64,000 nucleotides of DNA from Prosthecobacter debontii (GTDB taxonomy: Bacteria; Verrucomicrobiota; Verrucomicrobiia; Verrucomicrobiales; Akkermansiaceae), in contig CAMCBV010000006.1 of NCBI GenBank assembly GCA_945873125.1, positions 27,678 to 91,677 on the forward strand, in the 5' to 3' direction. The position numbers and the translations under genes were made by a program. A model generated the notes under the pieces. It saw only the letters and a list, made by a program, of their open reading frames with translations, was not told the DNA's origin and made no database searches. Below are positions 1-8,224 of the stretch, piece by piece; the first letter of the stretch is position 1; the number at the start of each line of letters is the position of its first letter.

Positions 1-1
1 A

Positions 2-520
2 GGGCAGGCAGATCCGCCGGTTTGCAAGATCATCGACTACGGGAAATACAAATACACCCAAGCCAAGCTCAAGAAGGGCAAGTCGAAGTCTGCGACAAAA
101 ATGAAGGAAGTGAAATTCCGTGTCGGTACGGGCGAGCACGATTACAATATCAAGCTTGGACGGGCAGAGACTTTCTTGGATACCAATCACAAGGTGCGAT
201 TCGTTTTGCAATTCAAAGGACGTGAAAACGCCCACAAAGAACTTGGATTTGTGGTTTTCAAAAGGATTATTGAAGATTTGAAAACGATGGCAGCTGTCGA
301 TCAATCGCCTCGCTTGGGCGGTAGATCCGTTGCGATGATTTTATCACCACTTCCAGCCCATCAGCGGAAGCGTCATTTCCACCTGTTCCATGGTGAACTG
401 ATTGAAGAGGACGACCACGATGAAGAGGATGATGAATTCGTCGACCGTGAGGATGATGCTGAAATTTCTGCCAACGAAGAACTTAGCGAAGAAAAAGCGC
501 ATCTGCCCAAAGATTCATGA
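2..520 (+). CDS. infC: Translation initiation factor IF-3, 5'-truncated by the window edge
   Basis: IF-3 binds the 30S subunit and checks initiator tRNA selection. The reading frame is open from base 2 and starts inside the end of the N-terminal domain (PPVCKIIDYGKYKY), followed by the charged linker helix and the complete C-terminal domain (KFRVGTGEHDYNIK, then VRFVLQFKGRE and SVAMILSPLP). The true start lies upstream of the window. After the normal family end there is an unusual extension of about 40 residues very rich in Asp and Glu (from about base 395). The stop codon overlaps the start of the next gene as ATGA, so the two are probably translationally coupled. Family assignment is firm; a role for the acidic tail is unknown. 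Confidence 0.95.
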   Translation, partial: GQADPPVCKIIDYGKYKYTQAKLKKGKSKSATKMKEVKFRVGTGEHDYNIKLGRAETFLDTNHKVRFVLQFKGRENAHKELGFVVFKRIIEDLKTMAAVDQSPRLGGRSVAMILSPLPAHQRKRHFHLFHGELIEEDDHDEEDDEFVDREDDAEISANEELSEEKAHLPKDS

Positions 521-1224
521 TTGGAGATATCGCCGGATTGCTGGCAGCCTTGAAATCGGGCGGAGATCCTTGGTTGCTGTTGTTCGATATCGACGGAACC
601 TTGGTTGATACCGGTGGAAAGGGCATGTCCGCACTCAAGAAAACGGCGATCGAAGTCTTCGGTAACGACGGTCCACCGCTGGATCTGGCTGGTGCTACGG
701 ATTTGGGTATTCTCGCGAATCTCTATGTGCACTTTGAAATCGAGCCAACTGAGGAGCTTAGTCATCGATTTTTCGATATTTACCACCAACATCTGGAGGA
801 GAGTCTGAAGTCCAATCCATCTGAGGGAAAAGTTCTGGAAGGGGTTTTTGATTTGCTGGAAAATCTGGTAAGCCATCAACAAGCCCGTCTCGGATTGCTC
901 ACCGGGAATACAGAGCTCGGTGCAGAGATCAAACTCCGCCACTACGGCCTGCATCAACATTTTAGTTTTGGAGCTTATGGTTCAGATCGGGCAGATCGCA
1001 ATCTTCTCGGGCACATCGCCCTCGAACGTGCTTTAGCAGTGACTGGAAGCTCATTTACGCCGGATCGGACACTCATCATTGGCGATACTCCCAAAGACAT
1101 CGCCTGCGCTCATGCGGTAGGTGCCAGATGCCTGGCCGTGGCGACCGGTCACTTTAGTGCCGAGGAACTCGAACAGGCCGGTGCTGATTGGGTGATTGGA
1201 TCGCTTCGAGAGTTGATTCATTAA
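517..1224 (+). CDS. HAD-superfamily hydrolase, phosphoglycolate phosphatase-like
   Basis: A 235-residue haloacid-dehalogenase phosphatase. Motif I is FDIDGTLVDT near residue 24, with the nucleophile and acid/base aspartates; motif II is LLTGNTE near residue 127; the final motif is IIGDTPKDIACAHAVG near residue 187. A helical cap domain sits between motifs I and II, as in the Gph/PpaX-type subfamily. These enzymes dephosphorylate 2-phosphoglycolate or related small phosphates, but the substrate cannot be read from sequence. The ATG overlaps the infC stop by four bases, so this start is well supported and the gene is co-transcribed with infC. Confidence 0.85.
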   Translation: MIGDIAGLLAALKSGGDPWLLLFDIDGTLVDTGGKGMSALKKTAIEVFGNDGPPLDLAGATDLGILANLYVHFEIEPTEELSHRFFDIYHQHLEESLKSNPSEGKVLEGVFDLLENLVSHQQARLGLLTGNTELGAEIKLRHYGLHQHFSFGAYGSDRADRNLLGHIALERALAVTGSSFTPDRTLIIGDTPKDIACAHAVGARCLAVATGHFSAEELEQAGADWVIGSLRELIH

Positions 1225-1391
1225 AATCACATTGGTGACTTCAGTTGATCTACTGATTTTATTCACCATTCGGCGATTTTGTATGTCCAGCCAGGTGATG
1301 TTTTGGTTTGCCGATTCAGATTTTCTGGCTGGAAAAACATATTGTTAAGGTTTGATGCGGGAGAGATTGGGCTGAGTAGTTGGCTCGACCG

Positions 1392-2354
1392 TTAGATCGG
1401 CGGCTTGTTTACCGACATGTGATTGAGCAACTTTTGGTTGAACTCATCTGCCATGTTGTAGCCGAGGCGGCGGAGTTGTTGGTCGAGAGCAGCGATGGCG
1501 ACCATGCGGGCGGTGTCGCGGCCGGGGCCGACGGGGACTTCGACGTGGGCCACTTGCTGGCCGAGGAGTTCATAGGAGCGGGATTCCAAGCCGATGCGAT
1601 CAACCTCGTTGAGATCGGATGCAGGTTTGAGGGTGACAACGAGATCAAGGCGTTTGTCAGGGCGGATGGAGGCAAGGCCATAGAGGTTAGCGACGTTGAT
1701 GATGCCGATGCCACGGATTTCCATGTAGCCGCGGGAAAGGTCAGGAGAGGTTGCGATGAGTTCGCCACCCACGTGTTTGATGCGCACCATATCGTCTGCG
1801 ACTAATGAACCTCCGCGCTCTAGGAGGCCGATGGCGGTTTCGGATTTGCCCGAGCCGCTTTTGCCGACGATGAGGACCCCGATGCCTCGCATATCAACCA
1901 TGCAGCCGTGCATGGTGACGCTGGGCGCAAATTCATGCTCAAGGCTGATGGTTGCGGCATTGAGAAACTTCATGGTGATTTGCGAAGTGCCGAATACGGG
2001 AATGGAATGTTCTTTCGCCACGGCCATGAGCTCCGGACCGAGTATGGCTCCACGGGAGACAATCATGCAGGGGATGTCGCGTTCACACATGCGGCGGAAG
2101 CGATCGACCCGCATTTCTTCGGGTAATTTTCTGAGGTAAGCCATTTCGAGGTTACCGAGGACCTGCACTCGTTTCTTGGCAAAATAGGAAAAGAATCCGG
2201 CGAGCGCGAGACCGGGGCGGTTCACGGCGGGCTCGCTGATGATGCGATCAAAACCCACACGTTCACCGAGCAGGGTGAGCTTGAGGCTCTCCGAATACGA
2301 GCTAAAGAATTTCTCTACGGTGATCGAGGCAACGGTTTTTACTCGAGGTGACAT
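1392..2354 (-). CDS. hprK: HPr kinase/phosphorylase
   Basis: A bifunctional enzyme that phosphorylates and dephosphorylates a serine on HPr (or a Crh-like protein) in response to metabolites. The C-terminal kinase domain carries a P-loop GKSGSGKS at about residues 164-171, the preceding MHG histidine near 149, paired aspartates near 187-188 and the family signature YMEIRGIGIINV near 210-221. The N-terminal domain is also present, and about 320 residues is normal length. ATG at 2354 is preferred over a TTG two codons upstream. It is 44 bases downstream of plsX on the same strand and probably ends that operon. No HPr or other PTS gene is visible in the window, so its partner protein is encoded elsewhere. 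Confidence 0.93.
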   Translation of the reverse strand: MSPRVKTVASITVEKFFSSYSESLKLTLLGERVGFDRIISEPAVNRPGLALAGFFSYFAKKRVQVLGNLEMAYLRKLPEEMRVDRFRRMCERDIPCMIVSRGAILGPELMAVAKEHSIPVFGTSQITMKFLNAATISLEHEFAPSVTMHGCMVDMRGIGVLIVGKSGSGKSETAIGLLERGGSLVADDMVRIKHVGGELIATSPDLSRGYMEIRGIGIINVANLYGLASIRPDKRLDLVVTLKPASDLNEVDRIGLESRSYELLGQQVAHVEVPVGPGRDTARMVAIAALDQQLRRLGYNMADEFNQKLLNHMSVNKPPI

Positions 2355-2398
2355 AAGCAAGTCCTAGCAAGCGATGTTGCCGATATCACGATGAAAAT

Positions 2399-3430
2399 CT
2401 AGATTTCTGAAACGACTGCTGTTGAGGGCAGCATGGCCATGGCTTCTTCGATCCTCGGATTGATCTTGTGCTCAACCGTTTCGACTGCGACTCGGATGGC
2501 ATTTTGCACCGCGATGCCCGTGGAGGAACCATGGGCGATGATGACCACGCCATTGACGCCCAGAAGGGGGCTGCCGCCGTAGGTTTCGTAGCTGCTTTTT
2601 TCTTTCAGAGCTTTGAAAGCCCCTTGAGCGAGTATGGCTCCAGCCATGCGTAGGGGGGTTTCCTTGATTTCGGTTTTCAGCCACTTTGAAACGGCTTTTG
2701 CGGTGGCCTCGACACTTTTGAGGACGATGTTTCCGACGAAACCATCGCAGAGCACGATGTCGAGTTGGGTCTCGAAGAGATCGTGTCCCTCAACATTTCC
2801 GATAAAATGGATGCCGGGAGTTTCTTTGAGGCGTTTGAAGGTCTCTTTAGTGAAAGTGGTTCCTTTTTCGTCTTCCTCGCCGTTGGACATGAGTCCGACT
2901 TTAGGTTGTTCAACCCCGAGCACGTATTTGGCATAGGCTGAGCCCATGATGGCATAAGCGACGAGGTGCTCAGGCTTGGCTTCAGGGTTGGCGCCCGCAT
3001 CGAGGATGTTACAGATTCCGTGTTCGTTGGGCAGGGGAGAGGCGATGCCGGCACGATCCACGCCTTTGAGGCAGCGGAGCTTCAAAGTGGCGGCTGCAAC
3101 GGCTGCGCCGGTGTTGCCAGCAGATACGAAGGCATCTGCGATGCCGTCTTTGACGAGATCCATCGCAATGCTGATGGAGGAAAGTTTTTTGCGACGCACG
3201 GATTTCGCGCCGGGTTCGGCCATACCGATGACCTCGGGGGCGTGGACGATGCTGACGCGAGGGTCGTTGAGATCCAGTTGGTGTTTGGCTGCTTCTGTTT
3301 TGAGAATTCCCTCATCCCCCACGAGATAGAGGTGGCTGAGTTTTTTATAGTTCTTCAGAGCCTGAACGGCACCAACGATATTGATTTGCGGGGCGTGATC
3401 GCCACCCATGGCATCGAGTGCTACCTTCAT
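2399..3430 (-). CDS. plsX: Phosphate acyltransferase PlsX
   Basis: PlsX converts acyl-ACP to acyl-phosphate for phosphatidic acid synthesis at the membrane. The 343-residue protein begins with the diagnostic MKVALDAMGGDHAP, contains SVRRKKLSSI and DAFVSAGNTGA, and ends with the LLGVNGVVIIAHGSS region. It lies in the common yceD-rpmF-plsX gene order. The usual next gene is fabH, but here hprK follows. A putative intrinsic terminator precedes it (3480-3509), so expression relative to rpmF may be attenuated or driven by its own promoter. Confidence 0.96.
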   Translation of the reverse strand: MKVALDAMGGDHAPQINIVGAVQALKNYKKLSHLYLVGDEGILKTEAAKHQLDLNDPRVSIVHAPEVIGMAEPGAKSVRRKKLSSISIAMDLVKDGIADAFVSAGNTGAAVAAATLKLRCLKGVDRAGIASPLPNEHGICNILDAGANPEAKPEHLVAYAIMGSAYAKYVLGVEQPKVGLMSNGEEDEKGTTFTKETFKRLKETPGIHFIGNVEGHDLFETQLDIVLCDGFVGNIVLKSVEATAKAVSKWLKTEIKETPLRMAGAILAQGAFKALKEKSSYETYGGSPLLGVNGVVIIAHGSSTGIAVQNAIRVAVETVEHKINPRIEEAMAMLPSTAVVSEI

Positions 3431-3479
3431 TTGTGAACCTTGTTTAGCGGAGAATCTGGCTTATGGAAGTACGAAGAAA

Positions 3480-3509
3480 AAACCCTCGCCGGAGATCCAG
3501 CGTGGGTTT
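3480..3509 (-). terminator. Putative intrinsic terminator/attenuator between rpmF and plsX
   Basis: Read on the minus strand, AAACCC-a-CGC pairs with GCG-a-GGGTTT across a 10-base loop and is followed at once by a run of T. That is nine base pairs with a single A-A mismatch. It sits in the 102-base gap between rpmF and plsX, so it would terminate or attenuate the yceD-rpmF transcript before plsX. This is read by eye; folding energy was not calculated. Confidence 0.5.
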
Positions 3510-3532
3510 GTTGCGAGTATCCGAGTTTCAAA

Positions 3533-3715
3533 TCAGAAACTCTCGACTTCGATCACCTTACGACCGCGATAAGTGCCGCAAGAAGGGCAAGCGATATGTG
3601 AAGGAATCGTTGCTCCACAGTCGGAGCATGCGCTGAAGATAGGAGCTTTCCAGCGGTTTGCGCCGCGACGCATTTTCTGGCGGCTTTTTGATTGACGGCG
3701 TTTTGGTACGGCCAT
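3533..3715 (-). CDS. rpmF: 50S ribosomal protein L32 (zinc-ribbon form)
   Basis: A 60-residue protein starting MAVPKRRQSKSRQKMRRG, the typical L32 N-terminus. A zinc ribbon of two CxxC pairs (CSDC and CPSC, separated by nine residues) lies in the second half. It is a small structural protein of the large subunit. The ATG is 12 bases downstream of the yceD stop, the usual coupling of yceD and rpmF. The zinc-ligand form contrasts with the cysteine-free L31 encoded at 27424. Confidence 0.96.
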   Translation of the reverse strand: MAVPKRRQSKSRQKMRRGANRWKAPIFSACSDCGATIPSHIACPSCGTYRGRKVIEVESF

Positions 3716-3727
3716 GGTGGTAGTAAG

Positions 3728-4231
3728 TTAAGTTTGATCGTTGAGACCCGTTAGGTCGTTGAGGGCGGACCATGGGTCGCTACCCTCGTTGCGGGGCGCA
3801 GGTGATAAATCATTATCTAAGGATTTGTCCACTGCTAAATATCGCGAATCTATTTCGCAGGGTTCCGGAATATCTCCTTCGTCGCAGCGGGGATCCGTGG
3901 GAAATTCCAAAAGAATCTCTTCCCTTATGGCTTCTGCGACGTCCATTTGGCCGGAATGTCCCGTTTCTAGGGCAATCGCGGCGGATGGAATCCCTATGGT
4001 TTGGATGAATTTTTTGAGGGTGACGACACAAGTGAACTCAAAAGGGGCTGAAATTGAGCCGGTGAGGAGGAGTTCCGATTCGAATTTTTGGGCCCAGAGG
4101 TCATAAGTCAGCGGGCCGGTGGCGCGTGCATCGCCTTTCGGGAGGTCAAATATTGCGGCATTGAGCTCACCGGAAAGCTCCATACCTTCTTCGGGTAGGG
4201 TTGAGAAATCGATGATGAGAGAGGTTTTCAT
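3728..4231 (-). CDS. yceD: YceD/DUF177-family protein
   Basis: A 167-residue acidic protein of the DUF177 family, recognised from position (immediately upstream of rpmF and plsX), from the central motif around FTCVVTLKKF and from the acidic C-terminal half ending in a W-x-x-L-x-x-L type segment (DPWSALNDLTGL). In other bacteria and plants, family members are linked to 23S rRNA accumulation or ribosome assembly; that is family knowledge and not visible here. The typical cysteine pair is reduced to single, spread cysteines. Confidence 0.8.
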   Translation of the reverse strand: MKTSLIIDFSTLPEEGMELSGELNAAIFDLPKGDARATGPLTYDLWAQKFESELLLTGSISAPFEFTCVVTLKKFIQTIGIPSAAIALETGHSGQMDVAEAIREEILLEFPTDPRCDEGDIPEPCEIDSRYLAVDKSLDNDLSPAPRNEGSDPWSALNDLTGLNDQT

Positions 4232-4335
4232 GGGCTGTAGCTAAATTTCAAAATTGCCTGAGAGCTATGAGAATAGACTTCGTGGGTAGGTTCGTTCCTA
4301 TCGCTGACAGGTCATTTAAATTTCAAATTATAAAA

Positions 4336-5847
4336 TCACTCGGCTCGTGAGAGGGTGTTGAGTCCGCGCTGGAGAAGTGCAGCATCGACCATGTTGGAGA
4401 TGGATTCATCGAGATGAACGTTGAAATCCTCATCCAGAAACTCAATCGAGTGGAGGTTGTCTTTATTAGGTTTTTTGAAAGCTTCGGTGAGTGATTTCAT
4501 GTCTTTGATTTCCACTCCGTTGACTTTCTTGACGATGAGGTTGCGTAGGGATTCGTAGCCGACGGTGGCGGGGGTGGGGATAGATCCGCTGAGAAAAATG
4601 ATACGATCGTATGTGTCCTCGTATTTATCGGGATTTTCGTAAGCATCGAGCAAGTTCAGAGGGGCACGGCTGGTCCATTCTTTGCCATAAGCCTCGAGCA
4701 AGGGGCGATTGAGTTCTTGGAAGATTAGGCCTCCTTTGACGAGAAAGTTGGGAGCACGGTCAAATTGATATTGGGGAACCAGAACATCCTGTGGGTTGTC
4801 ACGGGTGAGTGTGGCGGTGATTTCCTGTGTTTCTCCATTTCTTAGGATGGAAAGCTTGATGGTATCGCCAGCGGACTTTTCACCTTTGACGAGGTTTCCC
4901 CAGAATACCGATCCATAGTTCGGATGTTGGTAATAGCCAAGACGATCGATGGGGAATCCATCTGCTGCGAGGAGCACATCTCCTTTTTTTACTCCTGCTT
5001 GATCGGCAGAACCACCGCGACGCACTTTGCTGATAAAGATACCACCCTGCTCCGGAGCAAGTTTGAGAAAGTTTCTGAAAATCGGATCTTTCGTTGCGGC
5101 GATGGAAACGCCGAGAGAAGGGAAGCCCGCATAATCACCATCAGCGGCATCTGCCAAGAAGTGTTGGATGACGTCGATGGAAAGAACAGTTGAAATTTGG
5201 TCTTCGTTGTCGTAGCTCAGTAGGATGCCGGCGAGTTTACCATCACCGATAACAGGTAGGGAAAAACTGCTCGCCGCGCTTTGCATGGAGGCTTTGACAA
5301 GGTAACTGAGGAAGGACTGTCCTGTTAGAAAGCTTGCGCTGAGCTCGACGGATTGAAGTTTGCCATCTGTCATCAACGGAGTGCCATTGTCTTCGACTTG
5401 CAGGATATGGAGATTATCACCCATGGTTGGCGGTTTGGCCATGAGGATAGGGGTGGTATTGGCGAAGAAGGCTTCGGATTCCCCTTCGTTCTTCACAGAT
5501 AGAAGGGCAAGGTTAGCCTCGTAATCGACCGCGATGGTTTTGGCCTCGATAGTCTTCGAGCTGTCAATGAGTTCGAACTCAAGATAGGTGGCATTTGCAA
5601 CCATTTCAGCGCTGGTCAAAATCTGACCAGGTTTCACAATTACCCCAAGGGAGCGCAGGCTGCTTGGGGGATTTTTTTCCCATGGCTGGGCTGGGCTCCA
5701 TGATTGGCTGGTGGAGTTCACGCGTACGGTAGAGCGTACGAGTTCGCTGTTCAGGGTAGATGTGGCTTCGGATGAGTCAGTGGATGTTGATGCGGGCTTA
5801 CAGCAGCAAAGAAGGCTCCCAAGCAGGATGACTAAAAGTGGCTTCAT
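4336..5847 (-). CDS. HtrA/Deg-like PDZ protein with degenerate protease triad, probable lipoprotein
   Basis: A 503-residue exported protein. It begins with a hydrophobic segment followed by LLCCC, which suggests a lipoprotein signal. A trypsin-like Deg scaffold is visible (GVIVKPGQILTS near residue 67, NLALLSVK near 111), then a PDZ domain (GGIFISKVRRGGSADQAGV) and a second C-terminal PDZ-like module (GGLIFQELNRPLLEAYGKEW) like those of plant/bacterial Deg proteins. The residue expected to be His is Glu (about 80), the expected Asp is Asn (about 111), and the GNSGG serine motif is replaced near 190-195. It is therefore probably a pseudoprotease acting as a periplasmic scaffold or chaperone; that function is inference. 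dapB lies 15 bases upstream on the same strand. Confidence 0.75.
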   Translation of the reverse strand: MKPLLVILLGSLLCCCKPASTSTDSSEATSTLNSELVRSTVRVNSTSQSWSPAQPWEKNPPSSLRSLGVIVKPGQILTSAEMVANATYLEFELIDSSKTIEAKTIAVDYEANLALLSVKNEGESEAFFANTTPILMAKPPTMGDNLHILQVEDNGTPLMTDGKLQSVELSASFLTGQSFLSYLVKASMQSAASSFSLPVIGDGKLAGILLSYDNEDQISTVLSIDVIQHFLADAADGDYAGFPSLGVSIAATKDPIFRNFLKLAPEQGGIFISKVRRGGSADQAGVKKGDVLLAADGFPIDRLGYYQHPNYGSVFWGNLVKGEKSAGDTIKLSILRNGETQEITATLTRDNPQDVLVPQYQFDRAPNFLVKGGLIFQELNRPLLEAYGKEWTSRAPLNLLDAYENPDKYEDTYDRIIFLSGSIPTPATVGYESLRNLIVKKVNGVEIKDMKSLTEAFKKPNKDNLHSIEFLDEDFNVHLDESISNMVDAALLQRGLNTLSRAE

Positions 5848-5862
5848 GGAAAAACGATGGAA

Positions 5863-6600
5863 TTACTTAAGATCAAGCACGTCCTGCATGTCATAGAGGC
5901 CAGCGGGTTTGTCTTGCAACCAGAGAGCGGCGCGAACGGCACCGGAGGCAAAGGTCATGCGGGATGAAGCCTTGTGGGTGAGTTCCACGCGTTCACCATC
6001 GGCGGCGAACATGACCGTATGATCTCCGACCACATCACCGCCGCGTAGGGTGTGCATGCCAATTTCGCGGCGCTTGCGAGGTCCGATATTTCCGAAGCGG
6101 CCATGTGCGATATCGTCTTGGTAGGAAGTGCCGGTTTCTTCGTTGAGAATTTCCAAAAGCCGCCGCGCGGTCCCGGATGGTGCATCGATTTTATGACGGT
6201 GATGCATTTCCGTGACTTCGATATCGAAGGTGTCTTGTTTCAAAATGCGTGCGGCCCGGCTGGTGAGCCAGAACAGAGTATTGACGCCGACAGAGAAGTT
6301 CGGCGCGTGAACAATGGGAATGACTTTTGCGGCGGCGTGGATGGTCGCGAGTTCGGCATCGGTGTGGCCGGTAGTTCCCATGACCAAGGCGACTTGATGG
6401 CGCACTGCGGTTTCGACCAGGGTTGTGGAAAACGAGTGCACCGTGAAATCAATGATACACTTCGCGGCTTTTACGGCGGCATCCAGATCTTCACCGGCAT
6501 CGTGAGTTGCGGCAATGACGGTTCCGGGATTAGCCATGGTGGCTTCGGCGACGGCCAGACCCATTCGTCCGGACTTTCCTGTGATGAGAATCGGTAGCAT
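5863..6600 (-). CDS. dapB: 4-hydroxy-tetrahydrodipicolinate reductase
   Basis: A cytoplasmic NAD(P)H-dependent reductase of the lysine/diaminopimelate pathway, supplying peptidoglycan and lysine synthesis. The 245-residue protein opens with a Rossmann signature (GKSGRMG), has the VMGTTGH motif and the substrate-binding EMHHRHKIDAPSGTA segment with the catalytic His-His and Lys. The length is normal. It is divergent from the sulfatase gene (91-base gap) and lies directly upstream of the HtrA-like gene. Confidence 0.96.
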   Translation of the reverse strand: MLPILITGKSGRMGLAVAEATMANPGTVIAATHDAGEDLDAAVKAAKCIIDFTVHSFSTTLVETAVRHQVALVMGTTGHTDAELATIHAAAKVIPIVHAPNFSVGVNTLFWLTSRAARILKQDTFDIEVTEMHHRHKIDAPSGTARRLLEILNEETGTSYQDDIAHGRFGNIGPRKRREIGMHTLRGGDVVGDHTVMFAADGERVELTHKASSRMTFASGAVRAALWLQDKPAGLYDMQDVLDLK

Positions 6601-6691
6601 GTGCGGGGATGATGGTCGTGGTTTGGGAAAATGGAAATGAAATTTGCAGCTATTGCCTTGCCTTAAGGGCTGGGATGATGAACCAGAGAGT

Positions 6692-8092
6692 ATGTTCAGA
6701 AGTTTGATCTGGTTGGTGGTATTTGGGGTTTCTGCCTATGGAGCGAAGCCGAATATACTCTTGATCTGCGTGGATGATTTGAGGCCGGAGCTGAAATCGT
6801 TTGGGGTCGAACACATTCATTCCCCGGCAATCGATTCGCTGGTGGCGAGCGGGCGGGGGTTTAACCGGCATTATGTCCAAGCACCAACCTGTGGGGCTTC
6901 GCGGTATTCGCTTTTGACGGGAAAATACGGATCATCTGGAAAACTCAGAAGTAACGATGCCCTGATGTCGGTCTCTGCTCAGCCGGAAACAGCGCCGTTT
7001 TCTATGCCAAAACAATTTCGGACACAGGGATATAGAACCGTGGCGGTAGGGAAAATCTCGCATTATCCGGGCGGATTGGGTGGCAAGGACTGGGCGGAGC
7101 CAGAAAAAGTGGAGATGCCGGGTTCCTGGGATTTGAATTTGATGCCGACCGGGCCGTGGAAAACCCCGCAGAAAGCGATGCATGGTTTGGCGGACGGAGT
7201 CCCGCGGGTATCCGGCGCGTGTCCGGTCAACGAGCACAAAGAAGGAGATGATTTCCGTTATCACGATGGTTGGATCGCCCGCGATGCGGTGGCGCAACTG
7301 AGTGAGTTGGCAGGTAAACAAGAGCCGTTTTTTTTGGCAGTGGGTTTGATCAAGCCTCACCTTCCGTTTGCGTGCCCGAAATCTTATTTGGATATTTATA
7401 AGGACGTAAAACTCCCGCCCATCCGACATCCTGACAAGCCCGTTGGTCTCAGTACGTGGCACGCAAGCGGTGAATTTTTCGGAAACTACGTTAGCAGCGA
7501 TCCGCGCACCGATTCCGCTTGCGCGGATGAAATGAGAAAATCTTATGCAGCCTGCGTGTCGTATGCCGATGCGCAAGTGGCGAAATTGTTAGAAAAACTC
7601 GATGAATTGAAGCTCACGCAAAACACCATCGTGGTGCTATGGGGCGATCACGGTTGGCATCTCGGTGAACACGGGGTTTGGGGGAAACACACCCTGTTTG
7701 AGGAATCTCTGCGTTCGCCGTTGGTAATCCGTTATCCAGGAATAGAAAAATCTGGGATGATGAGTGATGCGGTGGTGGAGACAGTCGATATTTACCCGAC
7801 CCTTTGTGAACTTGCGGGGATTCCTGTTCCACAAGGGCTTTCGGGGAAATCTCTCAAGTCCCAACTTTCTAATCCCGATGCAGCGGGCGATATCGCGATG
7901 GCGTTTTCACCCCAAGCGGAAACCATCCGTACCACACAATACCGTTTGATCCGTCATTCAAAGAAAGACGCCGAGCCAACATACGAGCTTTACGATCACA
8001 TAACTCCAGAAGGTGAGACGAAAAATCTAGCAAAAGCGAAACCGGAAGTTGTCAAAGAGTTGAGTGCGCTTATGGAGGAGAGGATGGAGTGA
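6692..8092 (+). CDS. Exported sulfatase, iduronate-2-sulfatase-like
   Basis: A formylglycine-dependent sulfatase that would hydrolyse sulfate esters of polysaccharides outside the cytoplasm. ATG at 6692 is chosen because it is preceded by AGAGAG and starts a clean signal peptide ending near residue 18. The metal-binding start NILLICVDDLRPEL is followed by the modification motif C67-G-A-S-R71; the Cys form of the CxASR variant requires an anaerobic or aerobic formylglycine-generating enzyme, not seen here. Later motifs include VGKISHYPGG, GLIKPHLPF and WGDHGWHLGEHG. About 466 residues is standard. Substrate specificity cannot be read. The gene appears monocistronic. Confidence 0.92.
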   Translation: MFRSLIWLVVFGVSAYGAKPNILLICVDDLRPELKSFGVEHIHSPAIDSLVASGRGFNRHYVQAPTCGASRYSLLTGKYGSSGKLRSNDALMSVSAQPETAPFSMPKQFRTQGYRTVAVGKISHYPGGLGGKDWAEPEKVEMPGSWDLNLMPTGPWKTPQKAMHGLADGVPRVSGACPVNEHKEGDDFRYHDGWIARDAVAQLSELAGKQEPFFLAVGLIKPHLPFACPKSYLDIYKDVKLPPIRHPDKPVGLSTWHASGEFFGNYVSSDPRTDSACADEMRKSYAACVSYADAQVAKLLEKLDELKLTQNTIVVLWGDHGWHLGEHGVWGKHTLFEESLRSPLVIRYPGIEKSGMMSDAVVETVDIYPTLCELAGIPVPQGLSGKSLKSQLSNPDAAGDIAMAFSPQAETIRTTQYRLIRHSKKDAEPTYELYDHITPEGETKNLAKAKPEVVKELSALMEERME

Positions 8093-8186
8093 ATGATTGT
8101 GGTCGGGTGCCATCGCCGAGGGCACCGCGCGAAGTGAGGAGAATAAAATCCGTATTTGATTCATGCATAGTCCCTTCGCCACGCGC

Positions 8187-8208
8187 GGCGCTCTACGGCG
8201 AGAGCGCC
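8187..8208. repeat. Intergenic hairpin, perfect 8-bp stem
   Basis: GGCGCTCT pairs exactly with AGAGCGCC across a six-base loop, between the convergent sulfatase and mutM genes. There is no T-run on either strand, so it is not a standard terminator. The GC-rich palindrome resembles REP-like dispersed intergenic elements, but only this copy was noticed in the window. Confidence 0.5.
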
Positions 8209-8224
8209 CTACCAATACAATGAC

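Noticed and set aside
373..960. Long minus-strand open frame opposite infC and the HAD gene
   Set aside because: Both plus-strand genes have strong family motifs in their frames; the antisense frame shows a Ser-rich low-complexity end mirroring the acidic tail and no known motif.
1286..1333. Inverted repeat TCCAGCCAG / CTGGCTGGA between the HAD gene and hprK
   Set aside because: Nine perfect base pairs but a 30-base loop and no T-run on either strand, so a terminator call is not supported.
8093..8224. Possible small RNA or extra gene between sulfatase and mutM
   Set aside because: Only a hairpin without promoter or T-run is visible; kept as a repeat only.
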